From assembly GCA_937943045.1 (NCBI GenBank), contig CALEBN010000067.1, positions 1 through 64,000 of the forward strand: DNA of 64,000 bases, given 5' to 3'. The translations under genes and the position numbers were made by a program. The stretch is from an uncultured Collinsella sp. GTDB taxonomy: Bacteria; Actinomycetota; Coriobacteriia; Coriobacteriales; Coriobacteriaceae. The notes under the pieces are model-generated. The model did no database searches. It worked only from the letters and a program-made list of their open reading frames with translations, and was not told where the DNA came from. Of the stretch, positions 8,406 to 16,003 are shown piece by piece. The stretch's first letter is position 1, and each line of letters begins with the position of its first letter.

Positions 8406-9672
8406 CTTAGAGGTCCTCGCGCCAGAAGGGCATGCTCATGCAGCGCGGGCCGCCGCGGCCGCGGGAGAGCTCGGCGGAGGGCACGACGAGAAGGTCCAGG
8501 CCCTCCTTGTACAGCACGTCGTTGGTGACGGTGTTGCGGGCGTAGACGCAGATCTTGCCGGGCTCGACGCACAGGGTGTTGGAGCCGTCGTTCCACTGCT
8601 CGCGGGAGGCCGCGATCGGGTCGCCGCCGCCGCAGGGGATCAGCTTGACCTGGTCGACGCCGGTGGCGTCCTCCAGGACGTGCTCGAGGGTGTCCTCGAT
8701 CAGGCGGATGTTCACGTCGCCCGGGTTCTTGCCGGCGGTCAGCTCGTAGACGCGCAGGGTGCCCATGATGGCGGGGTGGATCGTGAACTTATCGACGTCG
8801 ATCTGGGTGAAGACCGTGTCGAGGTGCATGAAGGCGCGCGAGACCGGGATGTCGAAGGCAAGGATGCGCTCGACCTTGGAGTCGGAGTTCCAGAAGATGT
8901 TCTGGGCCATGACGTCGATAGCGGCGGCCTGGGTGCGCTGGGAGATGCCGACGGCGAGGGTCTTCTCGTTGATGTTCAGCACGTCGCCGCCCTCGGTGTG
9001 GAACTGGCAGTCGCGGCGGAAGTACAGGGAGACGTCCTTGTAGTCGGGGTGGTACTTGAAGACGTACTTGCCGTACAGGGTCTCGCGGTTGCGGGTGACC
9101 GAGTACATGCGGTTGAGGTTGACGCCCTCGCCGACGACCGCGAACGGGTCGCGGGTGAAGTAGAGGTTGGGCATCGGGTCGATGATCAGGTCGGACTCGG
9201 ACTCGGAGTTGACCAGGGAGTCGAGGGTCGTGGACGCCGTGAGGGGCATGTCGATCTCGGCCTTGGTCATGCCGGCCATGGTCTTCTTGACGAACTCGAG
9301 GTTGTCCTCGATGGAGTCCAGCTTCTCGCGGACGATCTGCGGCATGTGCTGGCCGCGGATGCCGGCCTCGGCGATGTACTGGTCGGTGAACTCGGCGCGG
9401 GCGCCGGGGACCTGGTCGAACACCTCGGCGACGAGGTTCTCGAGGTAGAGCACCTCGACGCCCTGGTCCCTCAGGATCTGGGCGAAGGTGTCGTGCTCCT
9501 GCTGCGCGACCTCCAGGAACGGGACGTCGTCGAACAGGAGTCGCTCGAGCTCGTCGGGCGGCAGGTTGAGGAGCTCGTCGCCGGGACGGTGCAGGCAGAC
9601 CTTCCTGAGCTTGCCGATCTCGGAAGGCACGTGCAGACCTTTCGTCATGGCCTCCTACCTTTCTTTCGGGCC
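8406..9672 (-). repeat. 1267-bp identical duplication, copy 1
   Basis: This block and 11609-12875 appear identical. The proteins match at every residue and translations in other frames also match, so synonymous sites agree too. Identity starts 1 base beyond the stop codon and ends 24 bases upstream of the start codon, after which the sequences diverge. Confidence 0.9.
8407..9648 (-). CDS. arcA: Arginine deiminase, copy 1
   Basis: Hydrolyses L-arginine to citrulline and ammonia, first step of the arginine deiminase pathway. 413 aa. The catalytic Cys is C403 in GGPRCMSMPF, and the FHTEGGDVLNI motif supplies active-site residues. Start ATG has AGGAGG 2-3 nt upstream and a longer purine stretch before it. 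The gene is GC-rich with AGG Arg codons and almost all G/C third positions, unlike neighbouring genes, which use more CGC/CGT. The protein is identical to copy 2 at 11610-12851. First gene of the arcA-argF-antiporter operon. Confidence 0.97.
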   Translation of the reverse strand: MTKGLHVPSEIGKLRKVCLHRPGDELLNLPPDELERLLFDDVPFLEVAQQEHDTFAQILRDQGVEVLYLENLVAEVFDQVPGARAEFTDQYIAEAGIRGQHMPQIVREKLDSIEDNLEFVKKTMAGMTKAEIDMPLTASTTLDSLVNSESESDLIIDPMPNLYFTRDPFAVVGEGVNLNRMYSVTRNRETLYGKYVFKYHPDYKDVSLYFRRDCQFHTEGGDVLNINEKTLAVGISQRTQAAAIDVMAQNIFWNSDSKVERILAFDIPVSRAFMHLDTVFTQIDVDKFTIHPAIMGTLRVYELTAGKNPGDVNIRLIEDTLEHVLEDATGVDQVKLIPCGGGDPIAASREQWNDGSNTLCVEPGKICVYARNTVTNDVLYKEGLDLLVVPSAELSRGRGGPRCMSMPFWREDL

Positions 9673-9713
9673 CCTGTCAGGGCCGATTCGTTAGCGCCCC
9701 TCCGTGTGAGGCG
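9668..9713 (-). promoter_or_regulatory. Structured 5' leader of arcA copy 1
   Basis: Two hairpins can form in the leader RNA: CGCCCCTC/GAGGCG (9695-9702 with 9708-9713, two-base bulge) and GGCCC/GGGCC (9669-9673 with 9680-9684). The second arcA copy keeps both hairpins with different base pairs and begins with the same GTCAGCA. Confidence 0.5.
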
Positions 9714-9730
9714 TTATTGCTGACGACATA

Positions 9731-9796
9731 TTTATATCCAAAATCAGTCCATACTTCCACCTTGCCCCCGAACGGTTTTATATGAGGGGTGAACGG
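9731..9796 (-). promoter_or_regulatory. arcA copy 1 promoter with paired CCGTTC sites
   Basis: The minus-strand -10 is TATAAA (9731-9736). CCGTTC occurs at 9770-9775 and again at 9791-9796, a spacing of 21 bp (two helical turns). The gap between -10 and the nearer site is 33 bp. All three numbers are the same in front of arcA copy 2. This looks like a tandem activator site. Confidence 0.65.
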
Positions 9797-10024
9797 CATA
9801 CACATATACTTCACGCACGGCATACTTTGATTAAATAAAGTGGATTTACGTGCTTAAACGCTTTTTAACCGCAGGATCAATTGAAACTAACCTTTGTTAA
9901 ACCACCCTCAAATTGCATATTTCACGCAACGATATGAATATAATTCGCAATTCTCGCTGTGTCTCAACCATTTTGATTTTTATTCAGAATAAAGTTCGTC
10001 CTATTCATTTTGGCAAACAGATTA

Positions 10025-10051
10025 CCGTTTACCAGACGTTGGATACCGTTC
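10025..10051 (+). promoter_or_regulatory. Third CCGTTY pair, 21-bp spacing
   Basis: CCGTTT (10025-10030) and CCGTTC (10046-10051) lie 21 bp apart on the plus strand, in the context TACCGTTYACC. They face away from arcA, and no plus-strand -10 is found at the 33-bp distance seen for arcA, so the role is open. Confidence 0.4.
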
Positions 10052-10141
10052 ACCGGAAGCTCAGTATAAGGCCCGTCGAATACCCGATTGATCTTGCGTC
10101 TCCATTTGTAACAACTTGTCTTTTTCGGCGGCAAAGACAAA

Positions 10142-10172
10142 CAGACCCGTTCCCCAAAAGGGAGCGGGTCTG
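10142..10172 (-). terminator. Terminator of the aminotransferase gene
   Basis: 13-bp arms with one G-U pair (10142-10154 with 10160-10172), then a T-rich stretch on the minus strand. Confidence 0.8.
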
Positions 10173-10226
10173 CATTCGGTACACCTAGGGCCCAGTAAGG
10201 TTTAGGCCTTCGAGAACCTCAAGGAA

Positions 10227-11351
10227 CTAGCGATCGAACTCGGCCAGCGCCTCGCCCAGAAGCCTCAGGCCCTCGCGAAGAACATCTTCGCTCGCGCAGT
10301 AGCCCAGGCGCGCTCCGCAGGGAAGCTCAAAACGGCTACCGGGGACCAACAGCACTCCCCTATCGGCCAGCAGGCGCTTGCAGAACTCCTCGTCATCCTT
10401 GGGAATATCCAGCTGGATAAACGAGGTGGACACGCCCTGCGGGGCCGTCCAGGAAACACGATGCTGCGTATCGATCCAAGCCTGTGCGATATCGCGGTTA
10501 CCAAACACGATCTTGCGGTTGCGCTCGAGAATCTTGTCTTTGTGCTCGAGCACGTAGGTCGCCAAAGCATCGTTAAACACGCCACCGCAGATCATGGTGT
10601 AGTCGCGGTAGGTGCGGATGCGGTTGGACACCTCTTCGTCCGCAACGACCCAGCCCACGCGGGCTGCAGGCGCCGAATAGGTCTTGGACACCGAGTTGGT
10701 GACAATGGCCCTCTCGTACACGTCGGCCATCGACATAAAGGACTCAGTGTTCTCGAGCGGCAGATACACCTCGTCGCACAGCACGTAGGCGCCCACCGAA
10801 CGGGCAATCTCGGCAATCTGACCGAGCGTATCGGCATCAAGCACCGTACCGATGGGGTTCGATGCGTTATTGATGCAGATGAGCTTGGTGTTGGGGCGAA
10901 CGAGGCGCTTGAGCTGTTCGATATCGGGTTTCCATCCGAGCTCCTCGGCAAGCTCCCAATACTCGACCTCGGCACCAAGCGTACGCGGGATCTCATAGAG
11001 CGGCGCATAGGTAGGCCACTCGGCAACCACATGATCGCCGGGCTCGACAACGGCCATGATGGCGTTGAGGTTGGCGCCCGTGCAGCCATTGGTCTGCAGA
11101 ATGTGATCGGGATTGACCTCGCGACGATACAGCTTGGCGACCTCGGCCTTAAACTCCGGCGAACCCTCGATCCAGCCGTAGTTCATCTTCTCGCGATCCA
11201 GGCGCTCGTAGAACGTAGCGCCGTCCTGCTCGTCAAGCGCGCGAAGCTCGCCCATGGTCAGCGATGAGATCGTCGACTGGGCAATGTCCCACGTAGCGCT
11301 CTTCTCCCAAACGTTGAGCCATTCCTCAACGCCAATTGTCTTGATATCCAT
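10227..11351 (-). CDS. PLP-dependent aminotransferase, class I/II fold
   Basis: 374 aa, fold-type I. The PLP lysine is in TNSVSKTYSAPAARVGW and cofactor contacts in NNASNPIG and CDEVYLPLE. Substrate is not decidable; sitting between two arcA copies suggests arginine, ornithine or citrulline chemistry (the family includes capreomycidine-synthase-like members), which is inference. The start at 11351 has GGAG 7 nt upstream; an extension to 11393 overlaps a decayed gene fragment and adds a non-conserved peptide. Own terminator downstream, and a terminator between it and arcA copy 2, so it is a separate unit. Confidence 0.85.
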   Translation of the reverse strand: MDIKTIGVEEWLNVWEKSATWDIAQSTISSLTMGELRALDEQDGATFYERLDREKMNYGWIEGSPEFKAEVAKLYRREVNPDHILQTNGCTGANLNAIMAVVEPGDHVVAEWPTYAPLYEIPRTLGAEVEYWELAEELGWKPDIEQLKRLVRPNTKLICINNASNPIGTVLDADTLGQIAEIARSVGAYVLCDEVYLPLENTESFMSMADVYERAIVTNSVSKTYSAPAARVGWVVADEEVSNRIRTYRDYTMICGGVFNDALATYVLEHKDKILERNRKIVFGNRDIAQAWIDTQHRVSWTAPQGVSTSFIQLDIPKDDEEFCKRLLADRGVLLVPGSRFELPCGARLGYCASEDVLREGLRLLGEALAEFDR

Positions 11352-11367
11352 GACTAAGCTCCAATCG

Positions 11368-11447
11368 CTAGAACACGGGGATGATGCCGGCAAAGGTCAT
11401 GGGAATCGAGATGATGCCCAAAAGGCAAAGAAGCCGACACCGTTGGG
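11368..11447 (-). pseudogene. Remnant of a membrane-protein C-terminus
   Basis: Two minus-strand frames joined by a frameshift read NGVGFFAFWA and then IISIPMTFAGIIPVF followed by a stop, resembling the last transmembrane segment of a transporter. The fragment ends 16 bases before the aminotransferase start. Too short to identify; it may be chance. Confidence 0.3.
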
Positions 11448-11516
11448 GTATCAACGTGACCGCCTCTAGACATAATGGACACCTTATCTGATGCTAATTT
11501 AGCTTATTAGACAAGA

Positions 11517-11548
11517 ATGGGGCGGTGCGAAAACCCGCACCGCCCCAT
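11517..11548 (-). terminator. Terminator of arcA copy 2
   Basis: Perfect 13-bp arms ATGGGGCGGTGCG and CGCACCGCCCCAT. The T-run is weak on both strands. Confidence 0.7.
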
Positions 11549-11608
11549 TTGGAGACATCTAATGGCAGCTAGATGTTTGTATTAAGACCCGTACGGATCT
11601 TTGAAAAC

Positions 11609-12875
11609 CTTAGAGGTCCTCGCGCCAGAAGGGCATGCTCATGCAGCGCGGGCCGCCGCGGCCGCGGGAGAGCTCGGCGGAGGGCACGACGAGAAGGTCC
11701 AGGCCCTCCTTGTACAGCACGTCGTTGGTGACGGTGTTGCGGGCGTAGACGCAGATCTTGCCGGGCTCGACGCACAGGGTGTTGGAGCCGTCGTTCCACT
11801 GCTCGCGGGAGGCCGCGATCGGGTCGCCGCCGCCGCAGGGGATCAGCTTGACCTGGTCGACGCCGGTGGCGTCCTCCAGGACGTGCTCGAGGGTGTCCTC
11901 GATCAGGCGGATGTTCACGTCGCCCGGGTTCTTGCCGGCGGTCAGCTCGTAGACGCGCAGGGTGCCCATGATGGCGGGGTGGATCGTGAACTTATCGACG
12001 TCGATCTGGGTGAAGACCGTGTCGAGGTGCATGAAGGCGCGCGAGACCGGGATGTCGAAGGCAAGGATGCGCTCGACCTTGGAGTCGGAGTTCCAGAAGA
12101 TGTTCTGGGCCATGACGTCGATAGCGGCGGCCTGGGTGCGCTGGGAGATGCCGACGGCGAGGGTCTTCTCGTTGATGTTCAGCACGTCGCCGCCCTCGGT
12201 GTGGAACTGGCAGTCGCGGCGGAAGTACAGGGAGACGTCCTTGTAGTCGGGGTGGTACTTGAAGACGTACTTGCCGTACAGGGTCTCGCGGTTGCGGGTG
12301 ACCGAGTACATGCGGTTGAGGTTGACGCCCTCGCCGACGACCGCGAACGGGTCGCGGGTGAAGTAGAGGTTGGGCATCGGGTCGATGATCAGGTCGGACT
12401 CGGACTCGGAGTTGACCAGGGAGTCGAGGGTCGTGGACGCCGTGAGGGGCATGTCGATCTCGGCCTTGGTCATGCCGGCCATGGTCTTCTTGACGAACTC
12501 GAGGTTGTCCTCGATGGAGTCCAGCTTCTCGCGGACGATCTGCGGCATGTGCTGGCCGCGGATGCCGGCCTCGGCGATGTACTGGTCGGTGAACTCGGCG
12601 CGGGCGCCGGGGACCTGGTCGAACACCTCGGCGACGAGGTTCTCGAGGTAGAGCACCTCGACGCCCTGGTCCCTCAGGATCTGGGCGAAGGTGTCGTGCT
12701 CCTGCTGCGCGACCTCCAGGAACGGGACGTCGTCGAACAGGAGTCGCTCGAGCTCGTCGGGCGGCAGGTTGAGGAGCTCGTCGCCGGGACGGTGCAGGCA
12801 GACCTTCCTGAGCTTGCCGATCTCGGAAGGCACGTGCAGACCTTTCGTCATGGCCTCCTACCTTTCTTTCGGGCC
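11609..12875 (-). repeat. 1267-bp identical duplication, copy 2
   Basis: Partner of 8406-9672. The tract is sharply bounded by the coding sequence plus its Shine-Dalgarno region. Confidence 0.9.
11610..12851 (-). CDS. arcA: Arginine deiminase, copy 2
   Basis: Identical in all 413 residues to copy 1 (same C403 catalytic Cys, same FHTEGGD motif, same ribosome-binding site). It differs in its surroundings: no argF or antiporter follows, and a hairpin (11517-11548) ends the transcript. Its promoter has the same layout as copy 1 (TATAAC -10 at 12934-12939, paired CCGTTC 33 bp upstream) on otherwise diverged sequence. A second identical copy would raise enzyme dosage under the same control. Confidence 0.97.
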   Translation of the reverse strand: MTKGLHVPSEIGKLRKVCLHRPGDELLNLPPDELERLLFDDVPFLEVAQQEHDTFAQILRDQGVEVLYLENLVAEVFDQVPGARAEFTDQYIAEAGIRGQHMPQIVREKLDSIEDNLEFVKKTMAGMTKAEIDMPLTASTTLDSLVNSESESDLIIDPMPNLYFTRDPFAVVGEGVNLNRMYSVTRNRETLYGKYVFKYHPDYKDVSLYFRRDCQFHTEGGDVLNINEKTLAVGISQRTQAAAIDVMAQNIFWNSDSKVERILAFDIPVSRAFMHLDTVFTQIDVDKFTIHPAIMGTLRVYELTAGKNPGDVNIRLIEDTLEHVLEDATGVDQVKLIPCGGGDPIAASREQWNDGSNTLCVEPGKICVYARNTVTNDVLYKEGLDLLVVPSAELSRGRGGPRCMSMPFWREDL

Positions 12876-12917
12876 TTACTGGCCGAATGTATCAGCGCCC
12901 CTCCATATGGGACGCTG
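12872..12917 (-). promoter_or_regulatory. Structured 5' leader of arcA copy 2
   Basis: Hairpins CAGCGCCCC/GGGACGCTG (12893-12901 with 12909-12917) and GGCC/GGCC (12872-12875 with 12881-12884) occupy the same positions as in copy 1 with changed pairs. Confidence 0.5.
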
Positions 12918-12933
12918 CTTGCTGACAGCTCTA

Positions 12934-12999
12934 GTTATATCCAAATTCCATTCGTAATGCTACCTCGCCCCCGAACGGTCAACAAAGTGCGATGAACGG
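12934..12999 (-). promoter_or_regulatory. arcA copy 2 promoter with paired CCGTTC sites
   Basis: -10 TATAAC (12934-12939); CCGTTC at 12973-12978 and 12994-12999. The 33-bp and 21-bp distances equal those of copy 1, although the sequence in between has diverged. Confidence 0.65.
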
Positions 13000-13342
13000 T
13001 ATATCGCATATGATTCCCCATGATGCACTTCAGTTTCGTAAAGCAGATTTTCCTAGGTAAACGTTATTTTTCTAGGAAATCAAGCTTGAACACTCAAAGT
13101 TATCCATGATTCAAAATTGCATAGTGAAAACGGTTTTCTGCATATAAATGACGCTTGCCCTCGATTCGACCTACATTCGATTATATTCAGCTTGCTATCA
13201 TTCTTATTCATACATTCTCACCAGTTGAGTGAGGATATGGATCGCTTGCGAACGAGCAGGGCGTCAGTCCTATGACTTGTCAGCGTAAGAAGTAGGTAAA
13301 GATACCGTTCACGAGATACGTCCGTGCCGGCGGTCGGCTAAA

Positions 13343-13389
13343 TTGAGACAATAGTGAATTAGAGTTAGGCTACCGTCCCCTGCGGGGAC
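13343..13389 (+). promoter_or_regulatory. ppk promoter and leader hairpin
   Basis: TTGAGA (13343-13348), 17 bp, TAGGCT (13366-13371). A short perfect hairpin, GTCCCCTGCGGGGAC (13375-13389), would lie at the very start of the mRNA. Confidence 0.5.
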
Positions 13390-13400
13390 TGAACGGACAG

Positions 13401-15902
13401 ATGCATATGCCGAGCAAAATCGAAAAGAAGCAAAAGGCCGCTAAGCTGCGCAAGCCGCCGCGCGACTTCTCGTACACGCAAAACCGAGAACTTAGCTGGC
13501 TGCGCTTTGACAACCGCGTGCTTGACGAAGCCTTCGACGAAACCGTTCCGCTGTTCGAGCGTCTAAAGTTCGTGTCGATTTTCGAGTCCAACCTCGACGA
13601 ATTCCTTATGGTGCGCGTGGGCGGCCTTTCCGATCTGGCGGAGCTCAAAAAACAGCCTGTCGACAACAAGAGCAATATGACCGCCTCCGAACAGGTCGAT
13701 GCCGTCATGGAAGAGCTGCCCGGGCTCCTTACCCGTTGGGAGTCCATCTTTAAGAGCATCGAGGGCAAGCTCGACGCTCTGGGCGTTCACCGCGCCCGCA
13801 TCGATTCGCTTACGCCCGAGGAGCGCACCTTCGTAACCCGCTACTTCCAAGCCTACGTGTCGCCGGTCATCTCGCCGTTGGTCATTGACCCGCGCCACCC
13901 CTTCCCCAACCTGCGCAACGGCGCACTCTATCTGGCTTGTGGCCTGGACGGCGTCACCGACGAGGAGAGCCTGCTGGGCCTTATCGAGATTCCCGCCTCG
14001 ATGAACCGCGTGGTCGAGATCCCCTCGCCCACCGGCACCTACTCCTACATCTTGCTCGAGGACGTCATCCTCGCCTGCCTGGATAGCTGCTTTGGCTCCT
14101 ATAAGCCGCTGGATCGCGCGCTGATCCGCGTCACCCGTAATGCCGATATCGACCCGGACGGCGAGGGCGTCGAGGAGGAAGAGGATTACCGCCAGCACAT
14201 GAAGCGCATCCTCAAGAAGCGCTTGCGCCTGCAGCCGGTGGTGCTCGCCGTATCGGGCTCCCTCGAAAAGCCAACGCTCAAGACCATCCGCAAGGCGCTC
14301 GAGCTTTCTCGCCGCTCGGTCTTTACCTGCGATATCCCCCTTGACCTGAGCTACGTCTTTGGCATTGAGGGCAAGATTCCCGAGCATCTACGCAACGAGC
14401 TGCTCTTTACGCCGTTTAAGCCGCAGCCCAACCCCACCATCGATATGTCCCGCTCCATTCGCGAGCAAGTGTTGCAGGGCGACAAGCTGCTCTTTTATCC
14501 CTACGAGGCCATGAATCCGTTCCTGGACCTGGTGCACGAAGCAGCCTACGACCCCGAGTGCATCTCGCTGCGCATCACGCTCTACCGCGTGGCCAAACAG
14601 AGCCGCCTGTGCGAGTCGCTCATCGATGCTGCCGAAAACGGCAAAGAGGTCACGGTGCTCATGGAGCTCCGCGCACGCTTTGACGAGCAGAACAACATCG
14701 AGTGGGCCGAGCGTCTGGAAGAGGCCGGCTGCACCGTTATCTACGGCTCCGAGGGCTTTAAGTGCCACTCCAAGATCTGCCAGCTCACCTATCGCGAGGG
14801 CATGGCGCTCACCCGTCTCACGCTGTTGGGCACCGGCAACTTTAACGAGAAGACGGCCAAGCTCTACAGTGACTTTATGCTCATGACCGCCCATCCCGGT
14901 ATCGGCGAAGACGCCAACCTGTTCTTCCGCAACCTGTCTCTGGGCAACCTGCGCGGCGACTACCGCTTCCTGGGCGTGGCGCCCGTCGGACTGAAACCGC
15001 TCATCATGCGCGGCCTGGACCGCGAGATTCAGCGCGCCCTTGTCGGCGAGCCCGCCCGCGTGTTCTTTAAGCTCAACTCGCTGACCGACCGCGAGGTTAT
15101 CGATAAGATCGCCGAGGCATCGTGTGCCGGTGTGCGCGTGGACATGATCATCCGCGGCATCTCGTGTCTCAAGCCCGGTATTCCGGGCAAGACCGAGAAC
15201 GTGCACGTGCGCTCCATCGTCGGACGTTTTTTGGAGCATGCGCGCGTCTATGCCTTTGGCGTGGACTCGGACATGATCTACCTGAGCTCGGCAGACATGA
15301 TGACGCGCAACACCGAGCACCGCGTGGAGATCGCCTTCCCCGTGCTCGACCCCACCTGCCGCGCCCTGGTGCACGAGTACATGGGCATGCAGCTGCGCGA
15401 CAACGTGAAGGCACGCAGCCTGACGAGTGACGGCACCTGGGTTCCGGTTGAGCGCAAAGAGGACGAGAAACCCTTCAACTCGCAGGAAGCTCTGCTGGAG
15501 CGCGCGTATCGCAACGCCGAGGCCGCCGCGCAGCTGCGCGCACAGGAGAAGGAACGCATGGCCGAAGAGGCTATTCAGGCCGAGGTTGAACATGGGGCAG
15601 TTGCCAAACCGGAAGCGGTTACCGCTCCCCCGGTGAATGAGCCCGAGGCGGCCGCAGAGCCCGCCGTGGAGAAAGCGCCCGAGGTTCAGAAGGTCCAGGC
15701 AACCGTCATAGAGCCTGAGTTCGAGCCTGCTCCTCGGCCCCAACCGCAGGCGGCTAAGCCCGCGTCCGAGAAGAGCGCTCGCCGCGAGAAGCCCACTGGC
15801 AAGACCAAGGCCATCGAGCGCCATCGCCCCGGCCGCGTGCGCATGGGCTTGGGCCTGATCGGCCTAGGCCTTAAGACGCTCATTACCGGCAAGACGAAAT
15901 AG
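13401..15902 (+). CDS. ppk1: Polyphosphate kinase with a long C-terminal tail
   Basis: Reversibly polymerises the gamma-phosphate of ATP into polyphosphate. 833 aa, about 130 longer than typical PPK1. The N-terminal domain (NRELSWLRFDNRVLDEA, about 30-46), head domain and two phospholipase-D-like catalytic halves are intact. H456 in GFKCHSKICQ fits the phosphorylated histidine, and RNTEHRVEIAFPV lies in the second catalytic half. From about residue 695 the protein continues as an Ala/Glu/Pro-rich, charged tail (coiled-coil-like, then repeated PAVEKAPEV-type phrases), ending in a basic patch and a short hydrophobic MGLGLIGLGLKTLI. The tail is not part of the known fold. The weak ribosome-binding site fits ATG 13401 or 13407. 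A strong terminator follows. Confidence 0.95.
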   Translation: MHMPSKIEKKQKAAKLRKPPRDFSYTQNRELSWLRFDNRVLDEAFDETVPLFERLKFVSIFESNLDEFLMVRVGGLSDLAELKKQPVDNKSNMTASEQVDAVMEELPGLLTRWESIFKSIEGKLDALGVHRARIDSLTPEERTFVTRYFQAYVSPVISPLVIDPRHPFPNLRNGALYLACGLDGVTDEESLLGLIEIPASMNRVVEIPSPTGTYSYILLEDVILACLDSCFGSYKPLDRALIRVTRNADIDPDGEGVEEEEDYRQHMKRILKKRLRLQPVVLAVSGSLEKPTLKTIRKALELSRRSVFTCDIPLDLSYVFGIEGKIPEHLRNELLFTPFKPQPNPTIDMSRSIREQVLQGDKLLFYPYEAMNPFLDLVHEAAYDPECISLRITLYRVAKQSRLCESLIDAAENGKEVTVLMELRARFDEQNNIEWAERLEEAGCTVIYGSEGFKCHSKICQLTYREGMALTRLTLLGTGNFNEKTAKLYSDFMLMTAHPGIGEDANLFFRNLSLGNLRGDYRFLGVAPVGLKPLIMRGLDREIQRALVGEPARVFFKLNSLTDREVIDKIAEASCAGVRVDMIIRGISCLKPGIPGKTENVHVRSIVGRFLEHARVYAFGVDSDMIYLSSADMMTRNTEHRVEIAFPVLDPTCRALVHEYMGMQLRDNVKARSLTSDGTWVPVERKEDEKPFNSQEALLERAYRNAEAAAQLRAQEKERMAEEAIQAEVEHGAVAKPEAVTAPPVNEPEAAAEPAVEKAPEVQKVQATVIEPEFEPAPRPQPQAAKPASEKSARREKPTGKTKAIERHRPGRVRMGLGLIGLGLKTLITGKTK

Positions 15903-15912
15903 ACGTTTGTAG

Positions 15913-15957
15913 AAGCGCCCCGTATTTGAGAAATGCCCCAGATACGGGGCGCTTTTC
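15913..15957 (+). terminator. ppk terminator
   Basis: Perfect 13-bp arms AAGCGCCCCGTAT and ATACGGGGCGCTT with T-run. It also rules out any start of the next gene before about 15960. Confidence 0.9.
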
Positions 15958-16003
15958 CCTGCTACCATGGTTGCGGACAATACCGCGAATGACAGGCAGG
16001 AAT

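Larger units (their letters stand above)
9649..10226. other. Promoter region of arcA copy 1
   Basis: Holds the arcA leader and promoter (9649-9796), an AT-rich stretch, a further pair of CCGTTY repeats in the opposite orientation (10025 and 10046), and the terminator of the aminotransferase gene (10142-10172). No gene is visible. Confidence 0.6.
12852..13400. other. Divergent promoter region arcA copy 2 / ppk
   Basis: Holds the arcA leader (12872-12917) and promoter (12934-12999), then about 300 bp of AT-rich DNA with no recognisable gene. A lone ATACCGTTCAC motif sits at 13303-13313, and the ppk promoter at 13343-13371. Confidence 0.6.

Noticed and set aside
8353..9723. Long plus-strand open frame opposite arcA (and its twin at 11601-12995)
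   Set aside because: Antisense shadow; Val/Gly/Asp/Leu-rich, typical of the complement of a GC-rich gene.
9968..9990. ARG-box-like TGATTTTTATTCA
   Set aside because: Half-sites are one base too close for the ArgR consensus and there is no second box.
9913..10188. 91-codon plus-strand frame in the arcA promoter region
   Set aside because: No ribosome-binding site, AT-rich, runs through the aminotransferase terminator.
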